This document shows, piece by piece, positions 1 through 12,777 of a stretch of 64,000 nt of DNA (the first letter of the stretch is position 1; each line of letters begins with the position of its first letter). The notes under the pieces are model-generated. The model was given only the letters and a program-made list of their open reading frames with translations. It had not been told where the DNA came from and searched no databases. The position numbers and the translations under genes were made by a program. The stretch comes from Vigna angularis. Taxonomy: Eukaryota; Streptophyta; Magnoliopsida; Fabales; Fabaceae. The stretch spans positions 26,072,371 through 26,136,370 of the forward strand of contig NC_068976.1 of the NCBI RefSeq assembly GCF_016808095.1, in the 5' to 3' direction.

Positions 1-498
1 ATATAATTTTGTAGTTAGGATAGACTTTTGTAAAGTTTAAATTTATAGTTACATTGTGGATACTTTATTTCTAGAAACTGTTCTACAATATTATAGGTGT
101 GATGAATCTTAATTATATAATTTTTACTATATTTTTGGGATTTATATAAGTAATGAAACTTTTACTTGTAGTGAGTCTAGCGTGAAATTTTATGATGAAA
201 ATTTTAAAAAGTTGTAAAATATCTTTTTTATATTTATCTTTTGATATGCCATTTGAATTCTTGAAAAAACTTGTTGAAAAGGTTATAATTTACTTTTACA
301 TCTCAACAACAAAATCTGACTTCCATCTTATAGTAAATTAAGTTTCACATAAGGCAAAAATAAGATAAAAAAATCCATTATTTTCCTAACATCATGATGA
401 AAATATAGTGTGTTTTTTAAAACACTTTTTTTATAGAGATATTAAACTCTCACTTTTTTCGGGTAACGTGAAACTTATTTGTCGGTAATGAAGCTCTT

Positions 499-621
499 TG
501 CACATGTTTAGAGAACAAAAAGATATCGATGGTTGCACATGTTTAGAGAACAAAAATATTATTATTATTATTATTATTATTAAATATTAGTTGACAAAGT
601 TTTATGTTTAGAGAACAAAAA

Positions 622-660
<39 letters not shown>

Positions 661-682
661 ATATTAGTTGACAAAGTTTTAT
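499..682. repeat. Tandem duplication with embedded (TTA)n microsatellites
   Basis: The phrase ATGTTTAGAGAACAAAAA occurs three times (near 504, 539 and 604). The last two copies are each followed by a (TAT/TTA)n run and then by the same sequence AAATATTAGTTGACAAAGTT. The second run is longer than the first. This looks like a recent tandem duplication of about 65-80 bp followed by microsatellite length change. Confidence 0.8.
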
Positions 683-910
683 TGTTTATTTGGAGTATTG
701 TAAGTCTCACATGTCTATAAATAACATCAATTAAGAGTATAGATGCATATGTAAATTTTATCATATATATAAGGATTAAATTAGATTTAAAATTTATTTT
801 TTAACCTGATATTACCGTTATAAATTTGAGTCTATTTTAACAAAATTTATTATTTATTAAATTTATTGTATCATAATTATATGATTATTCATTAATATTT
901 AATTTTAAAT

Positions 911-912
911 AT

Positions 913-948
<36 letters not shown>
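911..948. repeat. (TA)n dinucleotide microsatellite
   Basis: An almost perfect TA repeat of roughly 38 bases lies in AT-rich non-coding DNA. Confidence 0.9.
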
Positions 949-951
<3 letters not shown>

Positions 952-1451
952 ACATAAAAGAAGTATATCGAAAGTTTCATATCAGATAGAAATAAAATCT
1001 ACGTAAAAAGCAACTACAGTTGAAGAAGAGAAAAGAAGACATATTAATGTGTGAGCCTCACTAAAACCTGATATGAAACAATGTTATTTTAGGAAATACA
1101 AAAATATTAATAGTATTATAAAAAAACAGTTAGCATGAACAATGGCCAATGAATATAGAACACTCAAAGGAGCATTTCTTGCGGCCAAAAGATATTCCAG
1201 AGTTTTAATCAGAGACCAAAGTTCCATGTAGCTATTATGTATATTCACTCAGTGTATGATAAATACAAATTTTACGATTAAACTCATTAACACTATCTCA
1301 ATGCCAACTGTTTTCGTCATATCTCAGACAGACACCAGAAGGGATTTCAAATTCTATGCATATTCAACTACATACAAAAAAGACTTAACAGGCAGTCTCC
1401 ATGTAATCATGTTATGTTACGTTCCAAAATCTAAATCTGAAGCCCACTGAA

Positions 1452-3793
1452 TCAAAAGCAACTTTCCTTCCATCCTCCAACATCATCATCATCAGCATAT
1501 TCCTGTTCCTGTGAATTCCAAGAACAACATTAAAGAAACTCCTAAAGTCCTAACATGATATATAATATACCATATGTTGACAAACTTCATTTCAAAATTT
1601 TCATTGTGCATAACAACTAACGAGCATAATTTTTTCATATGAACTCAAACTTAGATTCTTTTCTGTTGTTTGCATCACAAGAAATATGAGCACTCTCAAA
1701 CTAAAATATTACCTTTAAGGTGAAAGTTATACCAACTTCTATTTCACCACAATAAGATTGGTCAGCACGAACCACACTATACTTGTGAGGACGAAGCTCA
1801 GCCGATCCCTTCTCTGTTCCTTCTGCCAATAAATCCTTTACATAAACTCTGGATACAGAAAATTGACCCTTTATTATGAACAAGAAATAAAAGTGAGAAT
1901 ATGCTTTTATGATCTTTTTCTCATGATCCTGGTTTAAGTAAGGGTGTTCTTCTCATTATTGCATTTTGTGCAACCCTTCTTCATTGGGTATAGAGGAATC
2001 AAAAAGCTTATTTGAATCCTTAACAAAAAGTTAACATGAGAATTTAGAAACTAACACTGTAATTCCTTCATATCAAGATGATTGGAATTTTAACTTATTA
2101 AAAGAATGCAAATGGAATTTCCTAAATGTCTGTATTTCCAGGCGATAGAAGTTATGTATTTCTTGAGAGAATGAATTTGGAGAAATTGTTGACATTTATT
2201 GTTATTATTAATGTGTGAAAAAACTTTAAACTACATATATTTTTAGAATTTTGAGACAGAAAGGTAGTAACATTTTCATTTAGTCAATAAGAGCAACTCA
2301 TCATGACAAATTCACTATATTTAAGAAGCTAGTAAAGTCTTACGCAGCCTGGCCAACAAAGTCATCTGCAGAAAATACATCCTTGTCCATGATTACAAGG
2401 TTGAGCTTGTATTGGTCACCTGAACCGGGATATTCTACTCTGAATACGAATTTCTCATTCCATACAGGATTTCTGCCTCCCTCTGCATCGATAAAAAATC
2501 TGTCTAATCAAATGCCTTATTAATGGTAAAAAAACTGAAAATTCATCTCAGCTTTATCAGCATCTATGTTACGTTAAGCCTAGTAAGATCCACCGTCTAT
2601 TTTAGTGTTTCAACGTATGTGTAAGTTTTTTAGGCAGTTGAAAAAGAAAAGAAAGCACACTCTTTTTTCTTTTGCTTACCCATCTACTTCAACAAAGGAA
2701 ATAGTGAAAGGACAAAAGCTTGACACCATTTTGTAGTTGCTTTTAGTGTTAATCTCCAATTAGAGTTAGAGGCTCAAACCAGAAATCCACATAATAATAA
2801 AGGTTTCCATTAGAGAGGTCAACATAGATTATTGAAGTGAAACTTCAATTTTAATTGGACAACAACAATAAAAACTGTTGTGGAGCTTCATTTAAGTTTG
2901 GTCATAGTGAAATACACACATAGGGTGGGAAGAGAAATGAAGGGATAAAACTCCATATTTGACAGTTCTTAGTTCTTGTTCCCTCCTGTGGTGCCCTTTT
3001 AGCTTGAGATTCTTGAGCTATGGGCATCTAATTACAAAAACTTTAATTCCTTCATAAAAAAGGAAAGCAAGAAACCACATATTGTATCAGAAAAAACATA
3101 CCACTAGCTGATGAACTAGATGCCTGCTAGAGTTAGCCCAACGAAATTCTTGATTTATATTTTCTTTTCTCTACTCTTGTAATCTCACCAGCAGAATGAA
3201 ATGATTGAGCACTTTCACACGAAGTTAAGTATTGGAAAAGCTTCTCACACTTTAGCACACACCACACAAAAATATTGAAATACTAAGCATTTCCAGACTT
3301 GATAGTTAATGCAATACAAATTTCTAGGAAAAGAAGCATTTAACTAACCATGAATTACACTGCTCTTGCGCTCTTGACCTTTGTATTGTAATAGGACATA
3401 AGGATCCATACGAGCTATCAACAAAGAAAAGAGATTAACAAAAAGAACACGGCACCTTGTTAGAATCAGATTATAAAAATGTATTAAAATCATCATGGAA
3501 GTGCCTTGAATCCATCTAGATTACACTGGACTCGAGGAATTGAGATGTCAGATACCCAGATTATAAGCTGAACAAGGAATTGAATATAGATTAATAATGC
3601 TTAGAAAAATCCCAATTTTAGAATAAGAAAAAGGTTGAAAATCTAATCAAAAGGGCATGGTGTGTAAACATAAATTGGAAAAAAATTTGAGAAAAGAAAG
3701 GAATCTGAGCTAAAGATTCAGTTTACCGAAGACATCAGTATCACGAAGACCCTTTGCTTTCACCAGCTCCACCTCCATGAATCCAAATGCCAT
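1452..3793 (-). CDS. Small C2-domain protein (elicitor-responsive protein 3-like), five exons
   Basis: This gene encodes a single C2 domain with a short tail, a family that binds membrane phospholipid, often with calcium. Exons on the minus strand are 3793-3727, 3414-3349, 2482-2344, 1848-1713 and 1508-1452, giving 154 residues with all phases matching. The protein starts MAFGFMEVELVKAKGLRDTD. The loop-1 aspartates D20 and D26 (MDPYV) and a later MDKDVFSADD loop are the expected calcium-binding positions. The last exon gives an acidic stretch (YADDDD) and then GGWKES, which resembles the C-terminus of small Arabidopsis C2 proteins of this type. The start is the only Met that leads into the C2 fold and lies just downstream of a CT-rich leader. 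The specific role is not known; membrane or stress signalling is inferred from the family. Confidence 0.88.
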
Positions 3794-4292
3794 CTCTCTC
3801 TCTGTCTCTCTCTCTCTCCAAGTGGGCAAGGAAATGAAATAGAACCTTCCCTGGTTTACAATGAAGAAAGAAACCTTAAATAGTCAATGAACTAAACCTC
3901 TGAATAAATTTATTCCAAACCCCCACGTAAAATATTTATCAAGTCTGTTTAAAATTTACTATTACAAAACACTCCAACAAAAAAAGACAAATCTTCACGT
4001 CATCCCTAATTCAGCAAGACGCATTTTCAGAGGACGAACAAAACTCGCAGACGTTCTGTATATTAGTGAAAATTCCACAAATCATGACAATAACCTGGTT
4101 ATATATTAACAACATTAATAATTTTCATTTGAAATAGGCTATTAAAGCTTTAAAATTTGTTTACTTATTTATAATTAATTTAAGAAATTGACAGGGAAAG
4201 TAAAACCTATCTTCACCAAAGTGAAAACGAGTGAAATTATTTTAACTGAAAATATGAAAAAAAGTCGTCCACCTTGAAAGTACGCAATGTTG
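3794..4292. other. Promoter and spacer of the C2 gene
   Basis: A CT-rich stretch (about 3792-3818) directly upstream of the C2-domain start is the probable 5' leader. The rest is AT-rich spacer in which no gene was seen. It ends at the 5' LTR of the gypsy relic. Confidence 0.5.
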
Positions 4293-5078
4293 TGTTTGAC
4301 CTCTTATACGTAAGCATTATAAGAGGAGAAACAACAAGTTTTAATGTTTTACAGTAAAACAGCTACTATAAATGTGTTGTTCAGTGGTGGTTCTGTAATT
4401 CTGGTATTTCAATACCTATTCCAACGAATTGAATTCAATATTTTAATTATATACCAATTGATTTCTATCAACTAGTATCAGGGCTCAACGTTCCTGGAGA
4501 CCATTCATGGTGACAACACGCGGTATGAAAGCACGGGTCGAACCGTTGGAAAGAGGCATGGAAGTTTTATTCGTAATGAGGGAAACAGTGGCGAAAAAAA
4601 GTGAGCAGTTAAACAAGTACAGGCCTTTAACCCAACTGTTAAAAAAAGACAGTTTTCAATGTTATAGAGAGAAATGCTTCCAACCTTTTAATGCAGGAAG
4701 GATGCCCAGTGGCTTTTCTTAGCCAAACACTGTCAGCACGGGCTCAATCCAAGTCAGTTTATGAAAGAGAATCAATGTCTCTTTATCGAAGAAGGCCCTA
4801 TCGTCCTCAACCAAACCTCAACCCCTACCGCCTATGTTGTCTGACGATTTGGAATTGCAGGTGACACCAGCTGCGGTCAAAGCTGAACGTAATTCGCCCA
4901 ATGGGACGGTCGAAATGCTCCTTCAATGGACTGATTTGCCAGAATTTGAATCCGTGGAGACAATAATGTAGCAGTTTCCTTCTTTTCACCTTGAGGACAA
5001 GGTCACTCTTTTGGGGGGAATGGTGTTAGACCTCTTATAAGTAAGGAGAAACAACAAGTTTTAATGTTGGTTAGGGGG

Positions 5079-5080
<2 letters not shown>
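4293..5080 (+). mobile_element. Internally deleted Ty3/gypsy retrotransposon relic
   Basis: A 5' LTR of about 178 bp (4293-4470, TGTTTGACCTCTTA to ...CTATCA) is followed by a primer-binding-site-like CTAGTATCAGGGCTC, matching the plant initiator-Met tRNA type. An ORF from 4507 begins MVTTRGMKARVEPLERGMEV, typical of a gypsy Gag N-terminus. At 4692-4780 the frame changes to an RT/RNase H piece (PVAFLSQTLSARAQSKSVY). The 3' internal part (about 4830-5010) matches an integrase tail with chromodomain-like sequence (VEMLLQWTDLPEFE, then FPSFHLEDKV). A polypurine tract (TTGGGGGGAA) precedes a truncated 3' LTR from 5024. Gag, pol and integrase are reduced to fragments, so the element cannot be autonomous. 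Confidence 0.88.

Positions 5081-5081
<1 letters not shown>

Positions 5082-5114
<33 letters not shown>
5082..5114. repeat. (TA)n microsatellite in the truncated 3' LTR
   Basis: A run of about 16 TA units replaces the rest of the 3' LTR of the gypsy relic. Confidence 0.9.
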
Positions 5115-5117
<3 letters not shown>

Positions 5118-7096
5118 ATCTAACAAGTAATACGAATATTCTTTTACGGTATTTGAGTCAACTTCAATATTAACTCAATTTGTAAGTGAGGGTACACACG
5201 TACTTATTTTTAAGTATTGAGACAAATATGTATTGAACTTGAGATTGATATATTAATAGCAAATGTGTGATATTATAAGGCTAAGAAAAAATAAGCCTAC
5301 TAGAATTAAATATCCTTTTAAGTTTCAACCTTATAAAATTAAATTATAATATAAATTTTGCACTTATTTAAGTATTATATTATAATTTAACTTTTTTTTT
5401 TACAGGATATTATTTGACCTTATGATTAAACGTGGGATTTCAAACATCAACAAGATAAAAACATGTTTCTTAAATTTATTAAGTACAGAATGAATATATT
5501 AATCCTTAAAAATCAACACAATTTAGAAATTGAAATTAGTAACGTCTAGAAAATATGTCATTTCCTGAAAGTTTTGTCCAAAGCACAAGTAAGTAACTGA
5601 ATTGAATTCTTAAAATTAAAACAAATTGAAAATGCTAAATGAGTTTGAATAAAAAGAAATTAAAACTAAAATTAGATTCCACTATTAAAATAAAAAGGAA
5701 AGTGGTGAATATTTTTTAGTATTATAAAACAGCAAAAAAAACAAACACTATAAAGAGAGGAGAAAAAGAAAGGGATGTAGGTTGTGAGATATGAAATATG
5801 GCAAAGAAAAGAGAAGAGAAGGGAGGAAAAAGAAGTGCAGTGTTTCCAAATTTAAGGTTGCGAGATACGGCCACGGGAGGAGGAAGGATTGCTTCATTTT
5901 TTTTTTATTATTGAATGGGTAATGGGTCAACTTTTTTTAAAATCAAAATATTTCTGACAAAATTACAATTGAAAATATAAAAATAAAAAGAGGTGCAAGC
6001 TGAACTAAATGAGGTGAGGAAAAACCACCGATGAAGATAGTATTTGTGAAGAATAATCATTAAAAATTAAATAATATCCAGAGTTTTTCTGACGGAAAAA
6101 CTTTCGAACAATTCCTCAAATACTTTTACTGCTACCTATTTTTCAACTAAATCAAAATAATATCTCTCAAGTTACCCACGCAACAAATAATAAGGTTTTG
6201 TCCTTATATTTAATATCTTAAAAATTATGATTTAATTGAGCATATTAATTTGATTAGTAGTTTCACCTCTTATTTATTAAGTCTAAAACATTTAAATCAC
6301 ACGCAAATTACTCCTTCTTTTCTATTATGGATAATTAGTGATAAAATTGTTAACTTTTTAATTAATTAGTTTGAACTAAACTAAGCAATGTGGGTTATTT
6401 AATTAGTGAATCATTATACTATTTTAAATTGGTCAAATCTAACCTAATTGTCCCACCAAAATATTGGTAGAAAAAAACCATTTATCTTATAAAAATCATA
6501 GCTTAAGCTCGGAAACTCCTTTTACTAATGATTATTGCTTTTAGTTTAGAATCCAGTTAACCATTTAGTGCATGTTTGCATTAGAATTTGTAAACATATT
6601 TTTAATCAAAAGCTTATACTATAATCTGATGTTTGGATTCTTTGGTTTAAAAGCAAGATGACAACTAATTTTGTTGTATGAACCCAAACGGCTATCTAGA
6701 CATGCTCTTAGTTCGCAATTTTTAGTTGATGACAGGCACAAAAAACAGCAGCAGTTGAATTAAAAGATCATAGGCTAAAAAAACAGCAGCTTTAATTAAA
6801 GGATCATAGGCTCATAAACTCAATAAATAATTCAAGGTTGTAGGCTAAGTTCAGATTGTCGAAAACAAACCCGCACATAAAATCAATTGTTATACATTCA
6901 TCCATCATATTGGTAAAAACATCAAGCAAATACAAGGTTTTTGCAAATGTCTTGATAAATTGCAGGAAATGTACAGAAGCCCAGCAACACATTGTCAGTG
7001 ACCTGCAACCTGCATGAAGAAAACCATAAAAACAAAAATCAAACCCAAGGAAAATCCAATCTCCTATTATAATAATCCCTCTCTTAAAATTTTACC
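5115..7096. other. AT-rich intergenic DNA
   Basis: No gene was recognised. Short open frames here are low-complexity, such as a Phe/Leu-rich frame near 5748-5930. The last few hundred bases up to 7096 are probably SCL30 3' UTR; the phrase AAAACAGCAGC is repeated near 6740 and 6780. Confidence 0.5.
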
Positions 7097-9885
7097 TCAT
7101 CTTCCACGCCTAGGTGACAGGTCAGCAGATCTTGATCTAGACCCAAGGGGTGATCTCGATGACTTCCACTGGCCTCGATCAGCTTCAGACTTGTACATAG
7201 ATTTCCTTTTTTCATAGAATGGTAATACATAAGTAAACACAAATAAGGGGAAAATACAGGTACACGGTAAAGTAAAGCAGCTAAACAGAAAATGGATGGA
7301 CTCACTCAGCATATCCATTGCTTTGATTCTGTTCAATACCATTGCCATATGCCGGAGAATAAGATCTACGCTTTAGTTCACCATCTCGCTCCCTGGGAGG
7401 ACCTCTTGGTGATCTACGATGCTCTGCTTGCCTCCTAGGGGAAACAGAGTAATCACTTTGCCGTCTTGGAGCAGGAGAATAAGACCTGATAAATATAAAA
7501 TTAAAACCATGATAACATGCTTCAGTGAGCCATAAATGAAGGCACTTTAAACTATGAACAAACTTGCCTTGAACGATACCGACTTCTAGAACCAGAATGA
7601 TAAGGTGGTGAGCGTGATCTAGTAATTGAGCGAGATCGAGAACGCCCTGATAAACAAAAAGGCTAGGTCTTGTCAAGAAAACAGAAGAACAGACTCCAAT
7701 ATTGCGCAATTCTTCAAAAAAATGGATGCCTCCGGTGAAACAAAATAGTTATTAATTATGAACTTAGCAAGTTAGCAGCTTTCAGTTCCCCAACACAATA
7801 ATGGTTGATGTAATCCAGCACCAAAGTAAGGAAATCCTTAAAATGGTTTTCAGTAAGCTAACTAGTATGTTAATTAAATTAGCTTTTAGAGAAACAGGAA
7901 GGTTCCATAGAGGCTCAGAAGTCCTCACAATTAATAACTGGAGCAACCAATATGATAATAGAACTTTTAAGGGTATAACAAAGTCTTGATAACACAACTA
8001 TAAGAAAGAAAAATAATACCATTCTCCTATACATCAGATTAGATTAAAAAATGTCTTGAATCCACTAATGCTAATTTAGATTAAATAAGCAATAGTCTAA
8101 GACTTAAGATTAATTATTGCAGCAGTCACAATCATGACAAACAGTTATCTTTAGATAAGAAGTAAACACTGGTATTCTAAGCAACAAAACAAGGATGATC
8201 AAATTATCAATTCAATCAGATATTCATCTAAAATATCATTTCATTCTCATGTTCACCCTACAAGGACAAATGTCCTAACATGGAAGAAGAAAAATAAATG
8301 CGTAACAGTTGCAGGTGAAACAGAATTTCATATCTAACACAGACGAAAGCCCAAGTTATATATATTTGACAACTGATATTATTACCATAATGAGAAGACC
8401 TTCGGCCTCCATAGCCCGCCGGTCCTCTGTAAAATACAAAAATCATATAAATATATTTAAAGGAAAATAGTTAAGGAAAAATAAAATCCAGACAATGATG
8501 AGGAGGTAAGAAAAAATACCTGGTTCTGGTCCTGTGTCGCATCTCCTCTGGTCTTTTTCTTGTCTCTTCAGCAACAACCACAGATATTTCCCTTCCAGCA
8601 AAGATCTGTCTGTTCATATGGTACTGTGCCTCTGAGGCGTCATAAGGATCCACAAACTGCACAAATGCAAAGCCTCGAGGTTCTCTGTATGGGAAAAAAG
8701 TGGAGCTTCATTCTAACACTGCTAGAAAAACATTGGCAGACAGATTGTAGAATACGCTGACTAGGCAGAATTTGCATACCCCAGTAAACCACCTCAAATC
8801 ACATTACTTAGTATAGCTTTCTTTACACACAGCAGTGGATGCTGAATTTACTAAATCTTCTAAAAATCCAAAAGCTTAGTTGTGACTGGGCCTTTCCTTT
8901 ACTTACACTCAAGTAGTAAACGGAAGAGACTTCAAAAATTCTTCAACACTCTCATTATACTTACAAGAAGCACTTGAACTCAAAGCTCCCACAACAAACT
9001 AAAAAAAACTGCACGAAGCCTTCAATTGGGACAAGAACCAACCAACCAATCTTGCATTCATTGTGATGGGTATTTATATAATTTCTCTTGGTATGATGTA
9101 TGAACATTAACACACTTGAGGACCAATATGTTAAAAGAGTTAGTAGATCTCCTCTTCAAACTCGGGGCTTGTTCTTGTTTTAACTTGAACAATTTCAAAC
9201 CAACATACCCCCTGACAAACCAGTCCAAGATCAATTCAACAATCCAATAAATAAAAAAATAACACTTACGTCTATTTGGATAAACTTTTCAATAAACACA
9301 TAATTAAAACTAACATATGCATAAGCAAATTGGTAGAAAAGCTCTCTCATTTAGCTTCTCTACATGTTGTTGACTTTCTCTCATGCATAAGCTAATTTTA
9401 TTTATGAAAAAATTATTTCAATTAATCTTCTTATTCCATTCTCCTATAAGTGCATGTTGAGAAATTTATCCAAACACGACTTAAATCAAAATCCAGGTTA
9501 ACATCTGCACCCAGTAGCACTTTGACACCCCGAAACAATTAACTGCTCATGTACTCCCTTCAATTTGAATCAGAAACAAAACCTAGCCCTAAAAGGCTCT
9601 TTACTCAAAGTAAACCCTAACCGTTCTGAAATAACCAATTAAATAAGTTGCTCACCCAGAGTAATAATCCTTGGGTATGTAAACATCGCGAACAGGTCCG
9701 AATCGCTCGAAAGGAACACGAAGCTCCTCAGGTCTGCAATCGAGAGGAATGTTCCGAACCAAGAGGCTTCCATTGTTGTTATCCCTGCGCCTGCCTCCAC
9801 CGAATCCCCTTCTATTGGACCCTCCTCCACGGCCACCGTATCCTCGCCGCGGAGGACTGTAGTATGCAGGACTGTTCCGCCGCAT
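7097..9885 (-). CDS. SCL30: SR-family splicing factor SCL30
   Basis: This is a nuclear serine/arginine-rich protein that acts in splice-site selection. Exons are 9885-9656, 8684-8520, 8426-8386, 7646-7568, 7485-7306 and 7205-7097, giving 267 residues, close to the Arabidopsis SCL30 length. An N-terminal extension (MRRNSPAYYSPPRRGYGGRG) precedes one RRM with RNP2 LLVRNI (41-46) and RNP1 RGFAFVQF (80-87), followed by VVVAEETRKRPEEMR. An RS region with SRSRS and SYSPAPRR motifs runs to the C-terminal SPRRGR. The intron after exon 4 appears to be GC-AG (AG|GCAAGT). The acceptor before the last exon is a weak AAAAAAG. A probable 5'UTR intron spans 10008-9894. The long introns flanking exons 2 and 3 are typical of plant SR genes, which are often regulated by alternative splicing. 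Confidence 0.95.
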
Positions 9886-9893
9886 CGCTAACC

Positions 9894-10088
9894 CTAACAA
9901 ACAATGCAACAATTAAAAAACGTCATAAGCAAATTCGAACGTGTTTAATTCCTTTTTCAGCCATGACAGTAAGAAGAAGATGGCGTGAGAAACCAAAATT
10001 GATGATACCTTGAGTGAGGACAGAGAAATCTCGCAGGTGTGTACGAGGAAGATGAAGACCACGACGACTTCGAATGTTTAAACCCTAG
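9894..10088 (-). promoter_or_regulatory. SCL30 leader with probable 5'UTR intron and telo-box-like motif
   Basis: On the minus strand a donor AAG|GTATCA at 10008 and an acceptor TTGTTAG ending at 9894 frame a 115-base intron just before the start codon. A telo-box-like AAACCCTA lies at 10080-10087, in the transcription-start area, and an AACCCTAAC motif lies at 9889-9897. Such motifs are common upstream of plant housekeeping genes. Both the intron and the motif role are inferred. Confidence 0.5.
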
Positions 10089-12232
10089 CACCAACACCAC
10101 TTTTAATGTCTTGTTTTTTGTTTAATTTAATCCATTTGGTTTTATTAAGATTTTATATTCATCGGATTAATTCAAATTTATGGATATTTTTAAGTGTTTA
10201 TTTACTTTTTAATCCCAATTAAAAAAATAAGGTTGAATTAAATCCTTGTGGAAAACAAAAATTATTCTGTTCAGTTAAAAATCGGATGGATGAAAAAACA
10301 TATGCTAAAAACTACATAAAAAAATATTACCATTACACATAAAAAAACGTAAGATTCGTATTACAAATTTTAATATTTAAGTTTTTTTTAACCAAAAATA
10401 AAATAAAATAAATAAAACACATTTGTTTTGTGAATTTTTTTCTATTACTAGCTATTAAACTAGCTTTTGTAGTGTTGACATATGCGTATGAAAAATATTT
10501 ATAAAGAGATATTAACTTATTAAATACGGGTGATAAATATTTATAAAGAGATATTAACTTAATAAATAGATCTTAATATTTTTAGGAATGAGTTCTTAGT
10601 ATCAAACCAAAAGATAATTTTGTTAAAAACAACTCGCTTATATGCAATGCAAAAAAAATTGTTAGATGTAGTTTTATAGTAATTATTTAAACAATAATCT
10701 ATATAATATACAAATGTTTTTAAAATTATTTTTGTAATTAAATATCATCGATCAAAATTAAAGAAAAAAAAACTTGCAAATATCATCGGTCAAAATTGAA
10801 AAAAAAAATCAATTTATTGTTTGTAAGAACTACATTTAAATATAAATAAAATTAGAGAAGATCAAACATGACCTAAAGTATGGACTTAAAGTTAAAAAAA
10901 TATTTAAATTGGTGTTAATCTTAATTTTTAAGTTAGATGATATTATTGATTATATCAAAATAAAATTATAGTTAAATATAAATGAAATTTGAAAAGATTA
11001 GTAAATTTTTCAACTATATCAAGTTTTCAATTTCATCTCCTCACCTACTTGAATCATCATTTCCATATTTTTTAAATAAAATATTTACAATTTCTATCTT
11101 TTCTCTATGTACATTTTTTATAAATTTCTATCTTTTTCCAAGTACATTTTTTATATCATCCAACATAATTAATAGAAATCGGTACAATATCATACTTTTA
11201 ATTTACATAGTACAATGATATTTAATGTAGAACTTTTAATTTACACTTTAATTTTTAAGAGTATGTTTACTTGAAAGAAAGGATTTAGGAGATAGGAAGT
11301 TGATAGATTTAATAGTAAATTGTGTTTTATTCTTTGAAAGATTTGAAGGTGATTGAAAGTAAATTTGCAAGTTGAAAATTTGTGTAAGATTTGATTAGTG
11401 TGATAAATTAAAAAAATATTTTAATAGATAAAAAATAAATATTACCAAATTGTTCTTATTATTAATAATAATATAAAATGAAATTTATGAATAATATATT
11501 TTTGGTAAAAAAAAAATTAAATAGTAGAATAAAAAGGATAATTAAATAATTAATACAATATTTATTTAGGAAATTTAAATTTTTTTTGTTTAAATAATAT
11601 TTTTATAGAATATAATTTAGTCACAAATGATTATGAAATCGATTAAAGAAATGTTGAAACCACTTATTTGATCTCAAGGTGGTGGAATTGGTTACACTCT
11701 GTAACGTAATCGTTTAGACACTCTTTCAAATCCTTCGTGAAATCAATTTAACTCCTTCAACTTGCACCATGAAATTGATTACAGTGTGGAATGGTTCTTG
11801 GTTCATCTTCAACCTTGAGTTGTCTTTATTTGGATGGGTTACTGGTTCGTCTTCAACCTCAAGCTCCTCCCCATTAGGAAGACCATGGACGCAACTAGCT
11901 GCAACCTGCATCACAACTATGTGAACCATGAACAATGTCATCCATGAACGTCAAATCTCACCTCAAATAACCTTAAGAAGGTTCTCTCAACCACTACAAA
12001 ATTGTAATGACCTTAGGTTTTCATTCAGTATCTTTCTTCTAGGAAAAAAAAAGGTTTTCCCCTTACATACCCTCAAATTTGAGCCCATAAACAAGGAATG
12101 AAAAATCAACGAATCTCACAAATCATCACCTCTCCTTACATCCAAAATCCTCAAAACAAACACAATTTAAAACACAAATCCGTATGCACAAATACTTGTT
12201 AAGAGTGCATTATTCTCAAATGAACACAACCT
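10089..12232. other. AT-rich intergenic DNA with short direct repeats
   Basis: No gene was supported. A direct repeat, AAATATTTATAAAGAGATAT, occurs near 10493 and 10533. The stretch 11640-11760 has sequence of the type GGAATTGGTTACACTCTGTAA seen in dispersed plant repeats. The remainder is AT-rich. It ends at the AAGAA target site of the solo LTR. Confidence 0.5.
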
Positions 12233-12777
12233 AAGAATGTAACACCCCGATTTAGGCGTTACAATTTATATTCCACAAAATACATATATAATTTTTCTTT
12301 AACAAATTTCAACACCAACAAAATATTAAGTTCTTTATTACAACACAAGTCTTCTGAAATTAAAATTCCACACAGTTCATAAACTTCTGAAATTTAAAAT
12401 TTCACACAGTCCGGAAATTCAAACATAGATTTATTTTAGAAATTCCCCATGTCTTCTTTTCCCCGCAGATCTCTCATCTTCTAAGCAATTTCAGAACCAT
12501 CTGCTAATTCATCTGAAATAGTTTCTGCTCCCGTATAATATCACACATTATACGATCATTGCATTCACATACACAAACACAAACAATAGGGTGAGCTAAC
12601 CGAATCAAAAATATACATCATCCACAATTTTTCTAATATCACAAGTATAACAACTAGTCCAATTCATGCATCTCAAACATACTCAAGGACAGACTATTAC
12701 ATTAATACCATATAATATTCCTCTAGTCAAATTCATCAGTCCATTTACTATAGTTAATACAACATATCATTATCATG

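Larger units (their letters stand above)
1..1451. other. AT-rich gene-free flank with microsatellites
   Basis: No coding region could be supported. The stretch holds a small direct-repeat array at about 499-682, in which a unit ending in a (TTA)n run is repeated, and a (TA)n tract at about 911-948. The final 300 bases are probably the 3' UTR of the C2-domain gene that ends at 1452. Confidence 0.6.

Noticed and set aside
9648..10013. A 121-residue plus-strand Cys-rich frame
   Set aside because: It is antisense to SCL30 exon 1 and its leader; the Cys content comes from the reverse of Gly/Arg codons.
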